Part shown: positions 30,234 through 40,248 of the stretch, in pieces
Layout of the letters: every line of letters starts with the position of its first letter
How positions within the stretch are numbered: the stretch's first letter is position 1
NCBI GenBank assembly: GCA_022447525.1
Contig: JAKVBA010000009.1
Coordinates: forward strand, 1 to 64,000
Length of the DNA: 64,000 nt
DNA from: Gammaproteobacteria bacterium
GTDB lineage: Bacteria; Pseudomonadota; Gammaproteobacteria; Arenicellales; Arenicellaceae
Direction of reading: 5' to 3'
The notes under the pieces: generated by a model
What the model was told of the DNA's origin: nothing
Databases searched by the model: none
Seen by the model: only the letters and a program-made list of their open reading frames with translations
Made by a program: the position numbers and the translations under genes

Positions 30234-31430
30234 ATGAACTCTCGTTTAACCATACTTACTTGTTTTCTAGTTCCGTTTTGTTGTAATACGCTGGCTGGTG
30301 AAACCTCTTTGGATACGCTGCGAATAGCCACGTTTAACGTCAGTATTGAAGCAACAAACTATTTACCAAGAAAGGATGTAGCGGACGATCCATCGCGCGC
30401 GATAGTAGTTTCTGAGCATTTAGCCAGTGGTAATAACGAGCAAATTAGTAACGTTGCCCAAATCATTCAAAGAGTTCGCCCTGATATAATATTGCTCAAT
30501 GAATTTGATTTCATAGCAGATAGTGAAAAAGGTATTGAGCTATTTGTTAAAAATTATTTAAACGTCTCTCAAGGCAATCAGCCCGCTTTAGACCTTCCCT
30601 ATTTCTATATTGCACCAAGTAACACTGGTCTCAGCACAGCTTTTGATTTAGATCGTAATGGTCGTAAAACTGGCGTTGCCGGAGATGCACAAGGATTCGG
30701 CTTTTACCCCGGTCAATATGGCATGGCTATTCTGTCGCGTTTTCCGATAGATTATAACCGTGCAAGAACTATGCAAAATTTTCTCTGGAAGGATATGCCA
30801 AACCATCTTAAGCCGAGAATTCCGAATGGTGAGGCATGGTATAGTGATGAACAATGGAGTCAACTTCGCTTGTCTTCAAAGTCGCATTGGGATATCCCAA
30901 TTAATACACCAAAGGGTGTCATACATATCATCGCCGCACATCCTACGCCCCCCACGTTTGACGGGTCGGAAGACAGAAATGGTAAGCGAAATCATGATGA
31001 AATACGTTTTATCAGTGATTACTTATCAAGCGAACCTTACATCTACGATGACCAAGGTCGTAAGGGTGGGATAGATCAGGGATCGAGATTTGTGGTCTTG
31101 GGTGATCTAAACTCATCTCCCACTGAGGGAGAATCTATCAAGACTGGAATCAAGGGTTTATTAGATCATGCGTTGATAGATTCATCTTGTGAACCTAAAT
31201 CAACTGCAGGTAAAAATGCGAGACCGGAGAATCAATATGCTGAGTATCATACTGCCGCATGGGGTTTAAGAGTCGACTACGCCTTGCCGTCTAGAGAAGG
31301 TTTGACGGTTGTAAATTGTGGTCTTTATTGGCCAACTAAAAGTTCACCCGAGTACAGCTTGATAGCCGACAGAAAATCATCTTCGGATCATCGTTTGGTG
31401 TGGGTCGACGTGAGGCTTACGGAGCAATAA
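30234..31430 (+). CDS. Secreted endonuclease/exonuclease/phosphatase family protein
   Basis: Signal peptide; LRIATFNVSIE, RPDIILLNEFDF, FVVLGDLNSSPTEG, RVDYALPSREGL, SSDHRLVWVDV. Confidence 0.88.
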   Translation: MNSRLTILTCFLVPFCCNTLAGETSLDTLRIATFNVSIEATNYLPRKDVADDPSRAIVVSEHLASGNNEQISNVAQIIQRVRPDIILLNEFDFIADSEKGIELFVKNYLNVSQGNQPALDLPYFYIAPSNTGLSTAFDLDRNGRKTGVAGDAQGFGFYPGQYGMAILSRFPIDYNRARTMQNFLWKDMPNHLKPRIPNGEAWYSDEQWSQLRLSSKSHWDIPINTPKGVIHIIAAHPTPPTFDGSEDRNGKRNHDEIRFISDYLSSEPYIYDDQGRKGGIDQGSRFVVLGDLNSSPTEGESIKTGIKGLLDHALIDSSCEPKSTAGKNARPENQYAEYHTAAWGLRVDYALPSREGLTVVNCGLYWPTKSSPEYSLIADRKSSSDHRLVWVDVRLTEQ

Positions 31431-31915
31431 GAGAAGCTCTTTCGATTTCATAATAAAGTACCTTTTTCGTATTTGATGAAATTTAGCAGACAGATCCATA
31501 GAACCTTAATAAAGTAATCGTCCTCATACGCTGATTTATTTGACCTCGAGTTGGCGTCAATAGTGTGACCTGAGACAAAGAGATGACGAAGTTGCACATC
31601 GATAGTAGCTATGGAGAGCTGACGCTAGTAAGGGTATGGTTACGCTAAGGTGGGCAAGGCGAGCCTGATTGTGCACGGCGTCATTGTTAAAAAAATAACA
31701 CCCTAATTTTGCAATCCCTGAAAAATCAGAAGGTAGTGATAATCCAGCAAACAGACTTTACAAGCATAGCCATGATTGGGCGATCATGTTCAGATTCAGA
31801 TAGATTTGGTTCTCAGACCTCTTCTGATAAGATGCGGCTTTATGGTTAGAGAGGCCCTAGAGAAAACGATTGTAGTGTTATTGAAACGGTCTGAATTGAT
31901 TTGCCTTTTAAAAAT

Positions 31916-33061
31916 ATGCGTAAAAAGATCGCCTACTTCGTAAGTCACCCGATTCAATATCAAGCTCCGTTGTTGAGAAAAATCTCAGAGGAGTGTGGTT
32001 TTGATTTACATGTTTTTTTCTTGTCAGATCTCTCTACAGGGTCTTATTTAGACACCGGCTTTGGTCAGTCAATCGAATGGGATATCCCTTTGACCTCTGG
32101 GTATTCTCATGAATTTCTAGAATCGACATTTTTGAACGGAGATTTTTCATTGAAGAATCCCAAAGTGAAACTCCGATCCGTTTTTAAGGCAATAAGAAAA
32201 GAGTCGTGGGATGCAGTTTGGATTCATGGTTATGGCAATATGGCTCTTTTAGCTGTACTCGTATTAGCAAGGTTAAAGGGATTGCCTTATTTTTATCGAG
32301 CTGATTCGACCTTGCTCTGTTCTTCACCGTCTACTGCTAAAGACTTATTCTTAAGTTCCTTGGTGAAGAATGCACAGGCACTTCTTTGGTCCTCAACAGA
32401 TAATTTGGAGTACTACAAGCATTATGGTGCCAAAGAGTCTCAATTGTTTTTTATGCCCTTGGCGGTCGACAATGAAGCCTTTCAAAAACAACTGAAACCT
32501 AAAAAGTCAGTGACTAACGCTCCAGTGAAATTTTTGTTTGCGTCGAAGTTTGTAAGTCGAAAAAAAGCGGATTTGCTGCTGCACGCATTTGCTAATTTGC
32601 CTGACGAGTTTCGATCCAGAGCGACTCTAACTCTGGCTGGCTCGGGGCCGTTACAACATCAACTTGAAGAACAGACAGTGAATCTACAACTTGAAAATAA
32701 TATTTCGTTCGTTGGATTTGTAAATCAACAGCAGATGCCGACTCTGCTTTGCGAGCATGACGTCTTTGTACTACCTTCAGTGATGGAGCCGTTTGGGTTA
32801 ATCGTCAATGAGGCTATGAATTTGTCAAAGCCAGTGATCGTAACGGATCAAGTTGGTTGTGCAAGAGATTTGGTTGAGCACGGGCTTAATGGTTGGGTGG
32901 CTAAAGCAGACGATGTCGCTTCCATGACCTCAGTCTTACTATCGGCTTTGGAGTCTAGTGCTAACTTAGAGGATATGGGAAAACAGAGTCTTAAACGAAT
33001 AAATCAGTGGGGTTTCAATCAGAATATCGAGGGGCTTTCACGGGCGGTTGATGCACTATAA
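31916..33061 (+). CDS. Glycosyltransferase family 4 protein
   Basis: KKIAYFVSHPIQYQAPLLRKI; FLFASKFVSRKKADLLLHAFANLP; VFVLPSVMEPFGLIVNEAMNLSKPVIVTDQVGCARDLVEHGLNG. Confidence 0.92.
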   Translation: MRKKIAYFVSHPIQYQAPLLRKISEECGFDLHVFFLSDLSTGSYLDTGFGQSIEWDIPLTSGYSHEFLESTFLNGDFSLKNPKVKLRSVFKAIRKESWDAVWIHGYGNMALLAVLVLARLKGLPYFYRADSTLLCSSPSTAKDLFLSSLVKNAQALLWSSTDNLEYYKHYGAKESQLFFMPLAVDNEAFQKQLKPKKSVTNAPVKFLFASKFVSRKKADLLLHAFANLPDEFRSRATLTLAGSGPLQHQLEEQTVNLQLENNISFVGFVNQQQMPTLLCEHDVFVLPSVMEPFGLIVNEAMNLSKPVIVTDQVGCARDLVEHGLNGWVAKADDVASMTSVLLSALESSANLEDMGKQSLKRINQWGFNQNIEGLSRAVDAL

Positions 33062-33076
33062 GTAATTTTATTGCGG

Positions 33077-34714
33077 TCAAAACTCCGATCGTCCCCAAGC
33101 CAAGATTAAGCATGTAAAGGCTGCCCAAATTGGCGCAGAGCCGAATGTTTCTAGGTTGATCAAACCATAATAGTTAGCCAGAGCTGTTGCCAGCGAAATT
33201 GCAGTTAAACCTAGCAATATTGGTCGTTTAGAAGCTACCTTGATTTGCTTATTGCTCCTGGGTTTGGTCGCAGTTTCAATAGCAGTAGGTAATTGTCTTA
33301 AAGCGCTCTGCCAAGCTGGTAGGTCTCGCTTTAGTTCCTCTAATAGCGTTTGCGGCGAGTACTGTCGTTTCATCCATTGCTCTAGAAATGGTTTAGCCGT
33401 TTCCCACAGATTAAGATCTGGGTAGAGTTGTCGGCCCAAGCCCTCAATGTTCAATAGAGTTTTGTACAACAATACCAGCTGGGGTTGTACTGGCATTTCA
33501 AAGCGACGAACCGTTTGAAAAAGCTGCATTAGAACTTTACCAAATGAAATCTCACTCAATGGCTTAGCGAAAATTGGTTCACAGACCACGCGAATTGCTT
33601 GCTCAAACTCAGTCGCTTTGGTGCCTTTTGGTACCCAGCCGGAGCGGATATGTGTTTGGGTGATAGCCCAATAATCGCGGTTAAAAAAGCCAAGGAGTAT
33701 CTCGCCTAGATATCGTTGATCAGCCTTTTCTAGAGTGCCCATGATGCCGAAATCGATCGCAATCCATTGACCTTTATCTGACACAAAAATATTGCCAGCG
33801 TGCATGTCGGCGTGAAAAAAATTGTAGTCAAATGCCTGCCGAAAGAATATGCCCACGGCGTCTTCCGACAACTTTTTAAAATCCACACCCTGAGTTTTTA
33901 AGGTTTCGAGTTCTCTTATTGAAACCCCGCTTATCTTTTCCATTACCAGCACGTTTTCAGTGGTGTAGTCCCAATAGATACGTGGCAAATAAATGAGGTC
34001 GGACTGCTCGAAATCAGCGCCCATTCTGGCGCCGTTGGCGGCTTCAATTCGCAGGTCTAATTCATCAAGAATGGTGTTTTCATACTCATTTATTACGTCT
34101 AGTGGACGGAATTGCGCACCTCGTGACCAATGAGTTTGCAGAAAGCGAGCAAAGCGGTACATCACCCTTAAATCGCTTTTAATAATCGCTTCAATACCTG
34201 GGCGTATGACTTTAATGATGACCTCATCGGTTGTCGTACGATTTTGCCCCTCTATTGCCAATCCTTCTCTCAAGGTAGCTGAATGTACTTGTGCAACAGA
34301 AGCAGATGCTAAAGGTTGAACGTCAATATTGGTAAAAATATCGTTTAGATCGTCACCATAAGCGTTACGAATGATTTGCATTGACTGCTCGGCAGGAATC
34401 GGTGCAACTTTGTCTTGCAGCAAGGCTAACTCTTGCGCTATGTCAGCTGGCAGAAGATCCGGGCGAGTTGAGAGAGCTTGTCCAAGCTTGACGAAAACGG
34501 GGCCGAGTTCTTCCAATGCTAAGCGCACTCGTTCTCCAATGGGCAGCGGGTGCTTCTTCACTCTACCCAATGCAAAGCCCGCAAAGATTTTCGCAGGGTA
34601 GGGTAGTTGCAGAGGCTCGACCAACTGATAGAGCGCATACTTTTTGAACACTTTACGGATTTGCAGAATTCGGAAAATCGAACTCACGGGTTTGGCAATA
34701 GATTGATCGCTCAT
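33077..34714 (-). CDS. ubiB: Ubiquinone biosynthesis regulatory protein kinase UbiB
   Basis: LEELGPVFVKLGQALSTRPDLLPADIAQELALLQDKVAP, FFHADMHAGNIFV; adjacent to ubiJ and ubiE. Confidence 0.96.
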   Translation of the reverse strand: MSDQSIAKPVSSIFRILQIRKVFKKYALYQLVEPLQLPYPAKIFAGFALGRVKKHPLPIGERVRLALEELGPVFVKLGQALSTRPDLLPADIAQELALLQDKVAPIPAEQSMQIIRNAYGDDLNDIFTNIDVQPLASASVAQVHSATLREGLAIEGQNRTTTDEVIIKVIRPGIEAIIKSDLRVMYRFARFLQTHWSRGAQFRPLDVINEYENTILDELDLRIEAANGARMGADFEQSDLIYLPRIYWDYTTENVLVMEKISGVSIRELETLKTQGVDFKKLSEDAVGIFFRQAFDYNFFHADMHAGNIFVSDKGQWIAIDFGIMGTLEKADQRYLGEILLGFFNRDYWAITQTHIRSGWVPKGTKATEFEQAIRVVCEPIFAKPLSEISFGKVLMQLFQTVRRFEMPVQPQLVLLYKTLLNIEGLGRQLYPDLNLWETAKPFLEQWMKRQYSPQTLLEELKRDLPAWQSALRQLPTAIETATKPRSNKQIKVASKRPILLGLTAISLATALANYYGLINLETFGSAPIWAAFTCLILAWGRSEF

Positions 34715-34757
34715 GTAGTTTTTGTGCTACCTCTGCTAGGTTCCAAAAAATCTCATA

Positions 34758-35354
34758 TCAATTCGTTCGATTAAGTAGGTCAGCCAAGCGAGATCCAAGC
34801 ATATCAACGTCGGCCCTAATATCTTCTACATCGTTAAGAAAATCATTAATTTGCTGTTTGTCTGCCAACACCTGCAAGTCGTTGGCAATCAAATTGGTGA
34901 CAAAGTCATGTAATTGAGATCGAGATTCTTCAACAAACTCTCTTGCTTGCCCAGCAACCGCACCAGCCGCTTTTGCTGGAGCAGAGCCAATTTGTTCTGC
35001 CAACATCGCTTCCCAATCGATGTTTAAATCGCCAATAACTTGCGCGAACCGCTGACCTATTAGGGGATCACCTTTCATCTCTAATTCGCCGGCTTTTAAA
35101 TCGGCATTATCCAAGCCATCGCGTCCAAGTTTGATGACGGCGGAGATTGTTGTGCTCAAGGTGACGTCAGAATAGTCTGGCGTTTGCGAGTCCAATTCTA
35201 TGCCGTCATCTCTTGGCGTAATTGTAAGTGATTGGTCGAAATCCTTGATGTGCAATGTCATCACCTTACCGCTAAGCTTTTCGAGTCGAGCCCGAGTCGC
35301 TTTATCGTGTTCAAGTGCTTTGTTGCTTGCTAGTTCAAGTAATCCGAAAAACAT
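34758..35354 (-). CDS. ubiJ: Ubiquinone biosynthesis accessory factor UbiJ (SCP2 domain)
   Basis: Small SCP2-like protein between ubiE and ubiB; LEMKGDPLIGQRFAQVIGDLNIDWEAMLAEQIGSAPA. Confidence 0.9.
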   Translation of the reverse strand: MFFGLLELASNKALEHDKATRARLEKLSGKVMTLHIKDFDQSLTITPRDDGIELDSQTPDYSDVTLSTTISAVIKLGRDGLDNADLKAGELEMKGDPLIGQRFAQVIGDLNIDWEAMLAEQIGSAPAKAAGAVAGQAREFVEESRSQLHDFVTNLIANDLQVLADKQQINDFLNDVEDIRADVDMLGSRLADLLNRTN

Positions 35355-35409
35355 AATTCGCCCTAATGCTTATGATGCTGCGCCTAGAAAAAATCGCTAC
35401 TGTAAAAAG

Positions 35410-36156
35410 CTAGTATTTATAGCCTATATGCAATGCCACAACGCCACCGGTTAAATTATGATATCGCACACGATCAAAGCCCGCGTCCAGCATCATTTGT
35501 TTCAATTCTTCTTGAGGCGGATGCTTGCGAATGGACTCAACCAAATACTGATAGCTATCGCGGTCGTTAGCGATGACTTCACCGATCTTCGGAATTACAT
35601 TAAACGAATAGGCGTCGTAGATACTTCTGAATGTTGCGTTTGTCGGCCGAGAAAATTCCAGGATGATCGCTCGGCCACCCGGTTTTAGGCATCTGACCAT
35701 TGACTGCAATGCCACATCTTTGTGGGTAACATTTCTCAAGCCAAAGCTGATTGATATGCAATCAAATGTGTTGTCTGCAAAAGGCAGATTTTCTGCATTC
35801 ACCAAGCAATAGTCGACATTGCCTGCGATGCCAGCGTCGGTGAGTCGTTTTCGGCCCTCAGCTAACATTGCCTCATTGATGTCGGTGACAATCACCTGAC
35901 CATAAGACCCAACCTTTTTCGCAAACTTAAGAGATAGATCACCGCTACCGGCAGCAAGGTCTAGGACCTTGTCGCCTACGTTTACGCCACTTTGAGCCAC
36001 CGCAAACCATTTCCATGCTCGATGTACACCCATCGACATGGCGTCATTCATGATGTCATAATTTCCCGCTACGGAGCGAAATACCTCTCCAACCAGACCT
36101 TGTTTGTCTTGCTCGTTAACTTCTTTAAAGCCGAAATGTGTTTTTTGATCGTTCAT
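35410..36156 (-). CDS. ubiE: Ubiquinone/menaquinone biosynthesis C-methyltransferase UbiE
   Basis: [77 protein letters not shown]. Confidence 0.97.
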   Translation of the reverse strand: MNDQKTHFGFKEVNEQDKQGLVGEVFRSVAGNYDIMNDAMSMGVHRAWKWFAVAQSGVNVGDKVLDLAAGSGDLSLKFAKKVGSYGQVIVTDINEAMLAEGRKRLTDAGIAGNVDYCLVNAENLPFADNTFDCISISFGLRNVTHKDVALQSMVRCLKPGGRAIILEFSRPTNATFRSIYDAYSFNVIPKIGEVIANDRDSYQYLVESIRKHPPQEELKQMMLDAGFDRVRYHNLTGGVVALHIGYKY

Positions 36157-36219
36157 AATTAGGTTAGCAATTTAAGCTAGGCAGAATATCGCCGTGAGTC
36201 AATTATAGACTAGTCTGAT

Positions 36220-36423
36220 CTAGGGAGCCTCTGATTAATTAAAGATGATTTCGGCAACAACGCTGATGGACGCTTAAAACCTTACCTTATGGAGCTTTGA
36301 GATTATTTCGCGGTTTGCGTTATTGTTTTTTTGCCATGACTCGCCATGGCTACAAAACAATGTCTTGAATGCAAAATAAGCACAAGGTCAGAGACCGTTG
36401 GTAATTAATCAGAGGTTCCCTAG
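36220..36423. mobile_element. MITE-like element with 18-bp terminal inverted repeats and CTAG target duplication
   Basis: Left CTAG|GGAGCCTCTGATTAATTA (36220-36241) and right TAATTAATCAGAGGTTCC|CTAG (36402-36423); 17/18 TIR match; no ORF between. Confidence 0.75.
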
Positions 36424-36792
36424 GTATTGATCGTTGTCTTGGGCTTCTCTAGATGTCCCGTTGTCGGCAAGTCGATTCAAATAGTCTTGCCATTTCTCCG
36501 TTCGTTTTTCTCCTAGTTCATAAAGATAATCCCAGGAGTAAATGCCGGAATTGTGAGCATCGGAGTAAATAAATTTCACTGCATAGTTCCCAATAGGTTC
36601 AATCGAGACAATATTGACATTTTCTTTGCCAACTTGCAGGACCTCCTGACCGGGGCCATGACCTTTGACTTCAGCGGATGGAGAATAGACCCGGAGGTAC
36701 TCGCAGGGCAACATGAATCGTTGATCCCCGAAACTGATCTCGAGGACTCTGGACTTGCTGTGTAACTTAATTTCGGTAGGTGTGTGGTTCAT
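36409..36792 (-). CDS. DUF971 domain-containing protein
   Basis: TEIKLHSKSRVLEISFGDQRFMLPCEYLRVYSPSAEVKGHGPGQEVLQVGKENVNIVSIEPIGNYAVKFIYSDAHNSGIYSWDYLYELG; 3' end lies within the MITE terminal repeat. Confidence 0.88.
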   Translation of the reverse strand: MNHTPTEIKLHSKSRVLEISFGDQRFMLPCEYLRVYSPSAEVKGHGPGQEVLQVGKENVNIVSIEPIGNYAVKFIYSDAHNSGIYSWDYLYELGEKRTEKWQDYLNRLADNGTSREAQDNDQYLGNL

Positions 36793-36874
36793 GCGCAGTA
36801 GTATATCTGCTTCGATAATAAATGGCTGTTAGCTCGTATATATCCTTCATAGCATTTTAAATGGGTGGTAATAC

Positions 36875-37273
36875 ATGTGTGTGGACAAATTTCATGCTAT
36901 TTTCTGTTCAAACTCACCCTCTTTCACTTGGTATGGAACCGACTTAAATGATTATGGCAATTTGTTTGGTGGCACGCTTTTAAAATGGCTAGATGAAATA
37001 GCTTATATTCGCGTGAGCCTGGATTTTCCAGGGCGTCATTTTGTTACGATTGGCTTGGACAATGTGGAGTTTAGGCACCCTATCAGTGAGGGACAGATTT
37101 TGCGCTTTCGTTGCACTAAAATACGTCTGGGAAATACTTCCGTGACCTATAATGTGAAGGTTTACGGTGCCCGCTACGAGGTAGAGTCAGAGGCCGTACT
37201 ATTTGAGAATAATATTTCCTTCGTTTGTGTGGATGAGAATGGGCAAAAGATGGCCATACAAAAGCCCGAGTAA
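36875..37273 (+). CDS. Acyl-CoA thioesterase (hotdog fold)
   Basis: DLNDYGNLFGGTLLKWLDEIAYIRVSLDFPGRHFVTIGLDNVEFRHPISEGQIL. Confidence 0.88.
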   Translation: MCVDKFHAIFCSNSPSFTWYGTDLNDYGNLFGGTLLKWLDEIAYIRVSLDFPGRHFVTIGLDNVEFRHPISEGQILRFRCTKIRLGNTSVTYNVKVYGARYEVESEAVLFENNISFVCVDENGQKMAIQKPE

Positions 37274-38000
37274 GGTTGCTGGTACCCCAGCAAAGCAGTC
37301 GAGCGATTTGCGCCAGCTTAGCGATTTGTCTGGGAGAGCCAAACTTTCGATTGCCGCGCTGATCCTCTCTAATCTAGTGCCTCTTATAGGGGTGCTGTAC
37401 TTTGATTGGGATCACCGCTTGGTCATTGCTTTATTTTGGATAGAGAATTTAATTATCGGCGCTTTCAATATCCTCAAAATGACTGGCGCTATGGTGGTGG
37501 GTAAGAAGGTTGATTTATTTACTCCCGTTTTCTTTTTATTTCACTACGGGCTCTTTTGCACAGTGCACGGCGCTATTTTATGGGAGTTGCTCGAACTTGG
37601 TGAGGTTCCAAAGGTAGAGCAATTATTTGGTTTCGACACCTCAGGTTTTATAGGGCTCGTTGCCGACGGAGTAGGCGTGTTTTATGGTTTTGTGGATCTT
37701 TATTCGCCCGTGATCTGGTTAGGTATTGTCAGCATCGTACTGAGTAAAACCGTCTCTTTTATGGAAAACTTTATTCTAAAAGGTGAGATCCTATCGACTA
37801 CGCCGAAAGACTTAATGGGCAAGCCTTATGGCAAGATTGTTGCGATGCACATTGGGGTGATACTCGGAGCATTTGCGATTCAAAAGTTTGGATCTTCGGT
37901 GTGGATATTGGTGGTTATTATTGGGTTTAAGATGTTGGTCGATATTCTTACTCATCTGAATGACCATAAAGCGGGTGAACTCGAGACAATACAGAGTTAA
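37239..38000 (+). CDS. DUF6498-like integral membrane protein
   Basis: NLVPLIGVLYFDWDHRLVIALFWIENLIIGAFNILKM, FFLFHYGLFCTVHGAILWELL; ATG at 37239 overlaps the thioesterase 3' end. Confidence 0.72.
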   Translation: MGKRWPYKSPSKVAGTPAKQSSDLRQLSDLSGRAKLSIAALILSNLVPLIGVLYFDWDHRLVIALFWIENLIIGAFNILKMTGAMVVGKKVDLFTPVFFLFHYGLFCTVHGAILWELLELGEVPKVEQLFGFDTSGFIGLVADGVGVFYGFVDLYSPVIWLGIVSIVLSKTVSFMENFILKGEILSTTPKDLMGKPYGKIVAMHIGVILGAFAIQKFGSSVWILVVIIGFKMLVDILTHLNDHKAGELETIQS

Positions 38001-38044
38001 TAAAACCTTCAGTTTGAGTTCAGAATAATCTGCCACAATGTAAT

Positions 38045-38317
38045 GGAATCTCTGATTTAATCGATTTTGCCTTTGGTGGCGTCTTTGCAGTAGGCAAGTA
38101 AGGCATCTGCGGATCCGTGTTAATCATTCTAAATTAATGAGTTAAAACGATGAGTGGGTAATGCGCAGCTCGACCCTGCAAGGGTTTGGACCAAAAGCCT
38201 CTCACTCTTCGTTATAATATTTGGCAGAAGAATGTCTGTTGCGCGGTACATTGTCGCCTCGATTGAGAGACGTTTGGCACTCAAACAAAGGCTAAATTCG
38301 ATTAAATCAGAATTTCC
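38045..38317. mobile_element. Second MITE-like inverted-repeat element with ends related to the 36.2 kb element
   Basis: Left GGAATCTCTGATTTAATCGATTTTGCC (38045-38071) vs reverse complement of right GGAAATTCTGATTTAATCGAATTTAGC (38291-38317), 22/27 identical. Confidence 0.55.
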
Positions 38318-38393
38318 TGAGCTGTAAATTCTGACTAACTTAAATGTGACTCACTTGTCCTAGTTACATTGCATGGCTTTAAATGGAGGAAGC

Positions 38394-39095
38394 ATGAAGC
38401 GTTTAATCTGTCTTTTTTTAATCTCTCTAATCTCGGTGAGCAGCATGGCAAATGACGAAATGACCAAAGTAGGTGATACGATCCAAGTTCAAGGCAACGG
38501 TGAAGTCACCGCCGAACCCGATCAAGCTATTCTGTGGCTTTCCGTTAATGCGCTAAGTAAAGACGTAGAAGCGGCTAAACAACAAGCTGATACGAAATAC
38601 AAAGCCGTGTTGGCGGCGACAAAGAAAAATGGTATCGACCGATTAGACATCAAGTCGTCGGGAATATCAGTGCAGCCAGAGTATCAATGGCAAGATAATT
38701 CGCAAGTGCTTGTTGGCACTCGCATTACGCGTTCCGTCACTATTACGGTCAATGAAATCGATCGGGTGGCCGAGTTACTGCAAGATTTGGTCGAGGGCGA
38801 TGTCTCAACCGTCAATAATGTGCAAACTGGTTTCAAAGATAGAAAGTCGTTAGAGAGAAAGGCGCTAAAAGCGGCGATAGAAGACGCAAAAGATAAAGCT
38901 CAATTTCTCGCTGATCAGTTTGACAAGACTCTTGGATCAGCTCGCACAATCTCTGAAGCACAACGGCAGTCATCACCTCGCCAGTTTCGTGGTGGTTTGG
39001 AAATGGCTAAATCTATGGCCGCTGATCTCCCTGAAGAGTACTTTGGTACTCAGGCGGTACGTGCCACGGTAAATGTGGTGTTTCATTCCAACTAA
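38394..39095 (+). CDS. SIMPL (DUF541) domain-containing periplasmic protein
   Basis: Signal peptide MKRLICLFLISLISVSSMA; DTIQVQGNGEVTAEPDQAILWLSVNALSKDVEAAKQQAD; TRSVTITVNEIDRVAELLQDLVEG. Confidence 0.9.
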   Translation: MKRLICLFLISLISVSSMANDEMTKVGDTIQVQGNGEVTAEPDQAILWLSVNALSKDVEAAKQQADTKYKAVLAATKKNGIDRLDIKSSGISVQPEYQWQDNSQVLVGTRITRSVTITVNEIDRVAELLQDLVEGDVSTVNNVQTGFKDRKSLERKALKAAIEDAKDKAQFLADQFDKTLGSARTISEAQRQSSPRQFRGGLEMAKSMAADLPEEYFGTQAVRATVNVVFHSN

Positions 39096-39116
39096 TTAAC
39101 TATACGGTAGACGAAT

Positions 39117-39794
39117 ATGATTAAGTTCCTTTTTAAATCAGTCCTAGTAATAGCCCTATTGGTGGTGGCAGTGGGCGCTATTGGTATTTATTCAGCGCGA
39201 TCTTTGCCAAATTGGTTTGATGAAACCAAAGCCAATACTGACTTTGCTGGTGAGACGATTAGAAAGGAGCTTGGTAGTAAAAACCAAAATCAATTTCTTG
39301 CTGACAAGTCTAAAGAGATATTATCCGGTAATGTGTCGTTTGACGAAGGCGAGTTTAACGCCCTGATGTTGGCGGCAATCAAAGCCGATGCCGATGGTAG
39401 AAAACTTCTGGCAGTCAGCGATGGTGTGAAAGCCTTTTTGCGTCGCGATGAGATCGAAATCGCCGCGGTAATAAACCTTAACAAACTCGGTAAGATTGAT
39501 CCTAAAGCACGCAAGAAGATCGAAAAGTTCGACAAACTATTTTGGATTATCGATGATGGTCGAGTCGCCGTTTCGCTCTACGGAACGCCCGTCGCCCGCC
39601 GCGGAGGCCTTGGTATCAAAGACGACTTTCACCTTAAAGTTGGCCAAATTCCATTCAGCAACAACACATTAAGAAGCCTGAAAGTACCAGTAGAAAAAGC
39701 AAACAAGGAAAGGATGTCAGTAAAATACCTAAACGTTAAATCCGTTGCAGTGTCCAGAGGAAAAATCGATTTTCAGGTCCAGCCGAGGCTGTAG
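39117..39794 (+). CDS. Hypothetical membrane-anchored protein
   Basis: N-terminal TM helix FLFKSVLVIALLVVAVGAIGIYSA, then a soluble domain; follows the SIMPL gene closely. Confidence 0.6.
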   Translation: MIKFLFKSVLVIALLVVAVGAIGIYSARSLPNWFDETKANTDFAGETIRKELGSKNQNQFLADKSKEILSGNVSFDEGEFNALMLAAIKADADGRKLLAVSDGVKAFLRRDEIEIAAVINLNKLGKIDPKARKKIEKFDKLFWIIDDGRVAVSLYGTPVARRGGLGIKDDFHLKVGQIPFSNNTLRSLKVPVEKANKERMSVKYLNVKSVAVSRGKIDFQVQPRL

Positions 39795-39825
39795 AGAGTA
39801 GTGAAAGCTAATTCGTTAAATGCAA

Positions 39826-39847
39826 ATTTGGGGTCAGAGTAAAAACT
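39826..39847 (+). repeat. 22-bp direct repeat, copy 1 (ATTTGGGGTCAGAGTAAAAACT)
   Basis: Identical to 40821-40842. Confidence 0.9.
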
Positions 39848-39867
39848 AGTAGTGCACCAATATACCT

Positions 39868-40245
39868 TTACAACAAGCTCACTGCGAGGCCGAAGTTTGC
39901 CAATATCAGCAAGAAATCCGTTACTAAGATAAATCGAATCGTCCCTTTAACGTGGCAAGCACCAATACCTTTTCTGTTCTGTAGTGCTAATGGTAGATTT
40001 CCGCAAAATTGTGACCCGTGCGCGACAGCAAATAAAATTAAAAGAATTAATCTTTGTGGGTCTGATGAAAAGTTGGCGAGATTGAAAAGCAGAAGGACAT
40101 TTAAGACAGAGAGAGCTAATTTGAAGCCACTTAAAAATTTATCCGACGCGATTACAGGCTGATATGCCGGTGTATTTCGGTCTTCTTTAAGAACAATCAA
40201 TTTTGCAAATATTGCGCTTCTAATTGAGAAAACGTTAAACCCCAC
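39868..40245 (-). CDS. Hypothetical membrane protein
   Basis: 125-aa ORF (GTG start) with hydrophobic segments KLALSVLNVLLLFNLANF, LILLILFAVAHG and FILVTDFLLILANFGLAVSLL. Confidence 0.45.
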   Translation of the reverse strand: MGFNVFSIRSAIFAKLIVLKEDRNTPAYQPVIASDKFLSGFKLALSVLNVLLLFNLANFSSDPQRLILLILFAVAHGSQFCGNLPLALQNRKGIGACHVKGTIRFILVTDFLLILANFGLAVSLL

Positions 40246-40248
40246 AGC

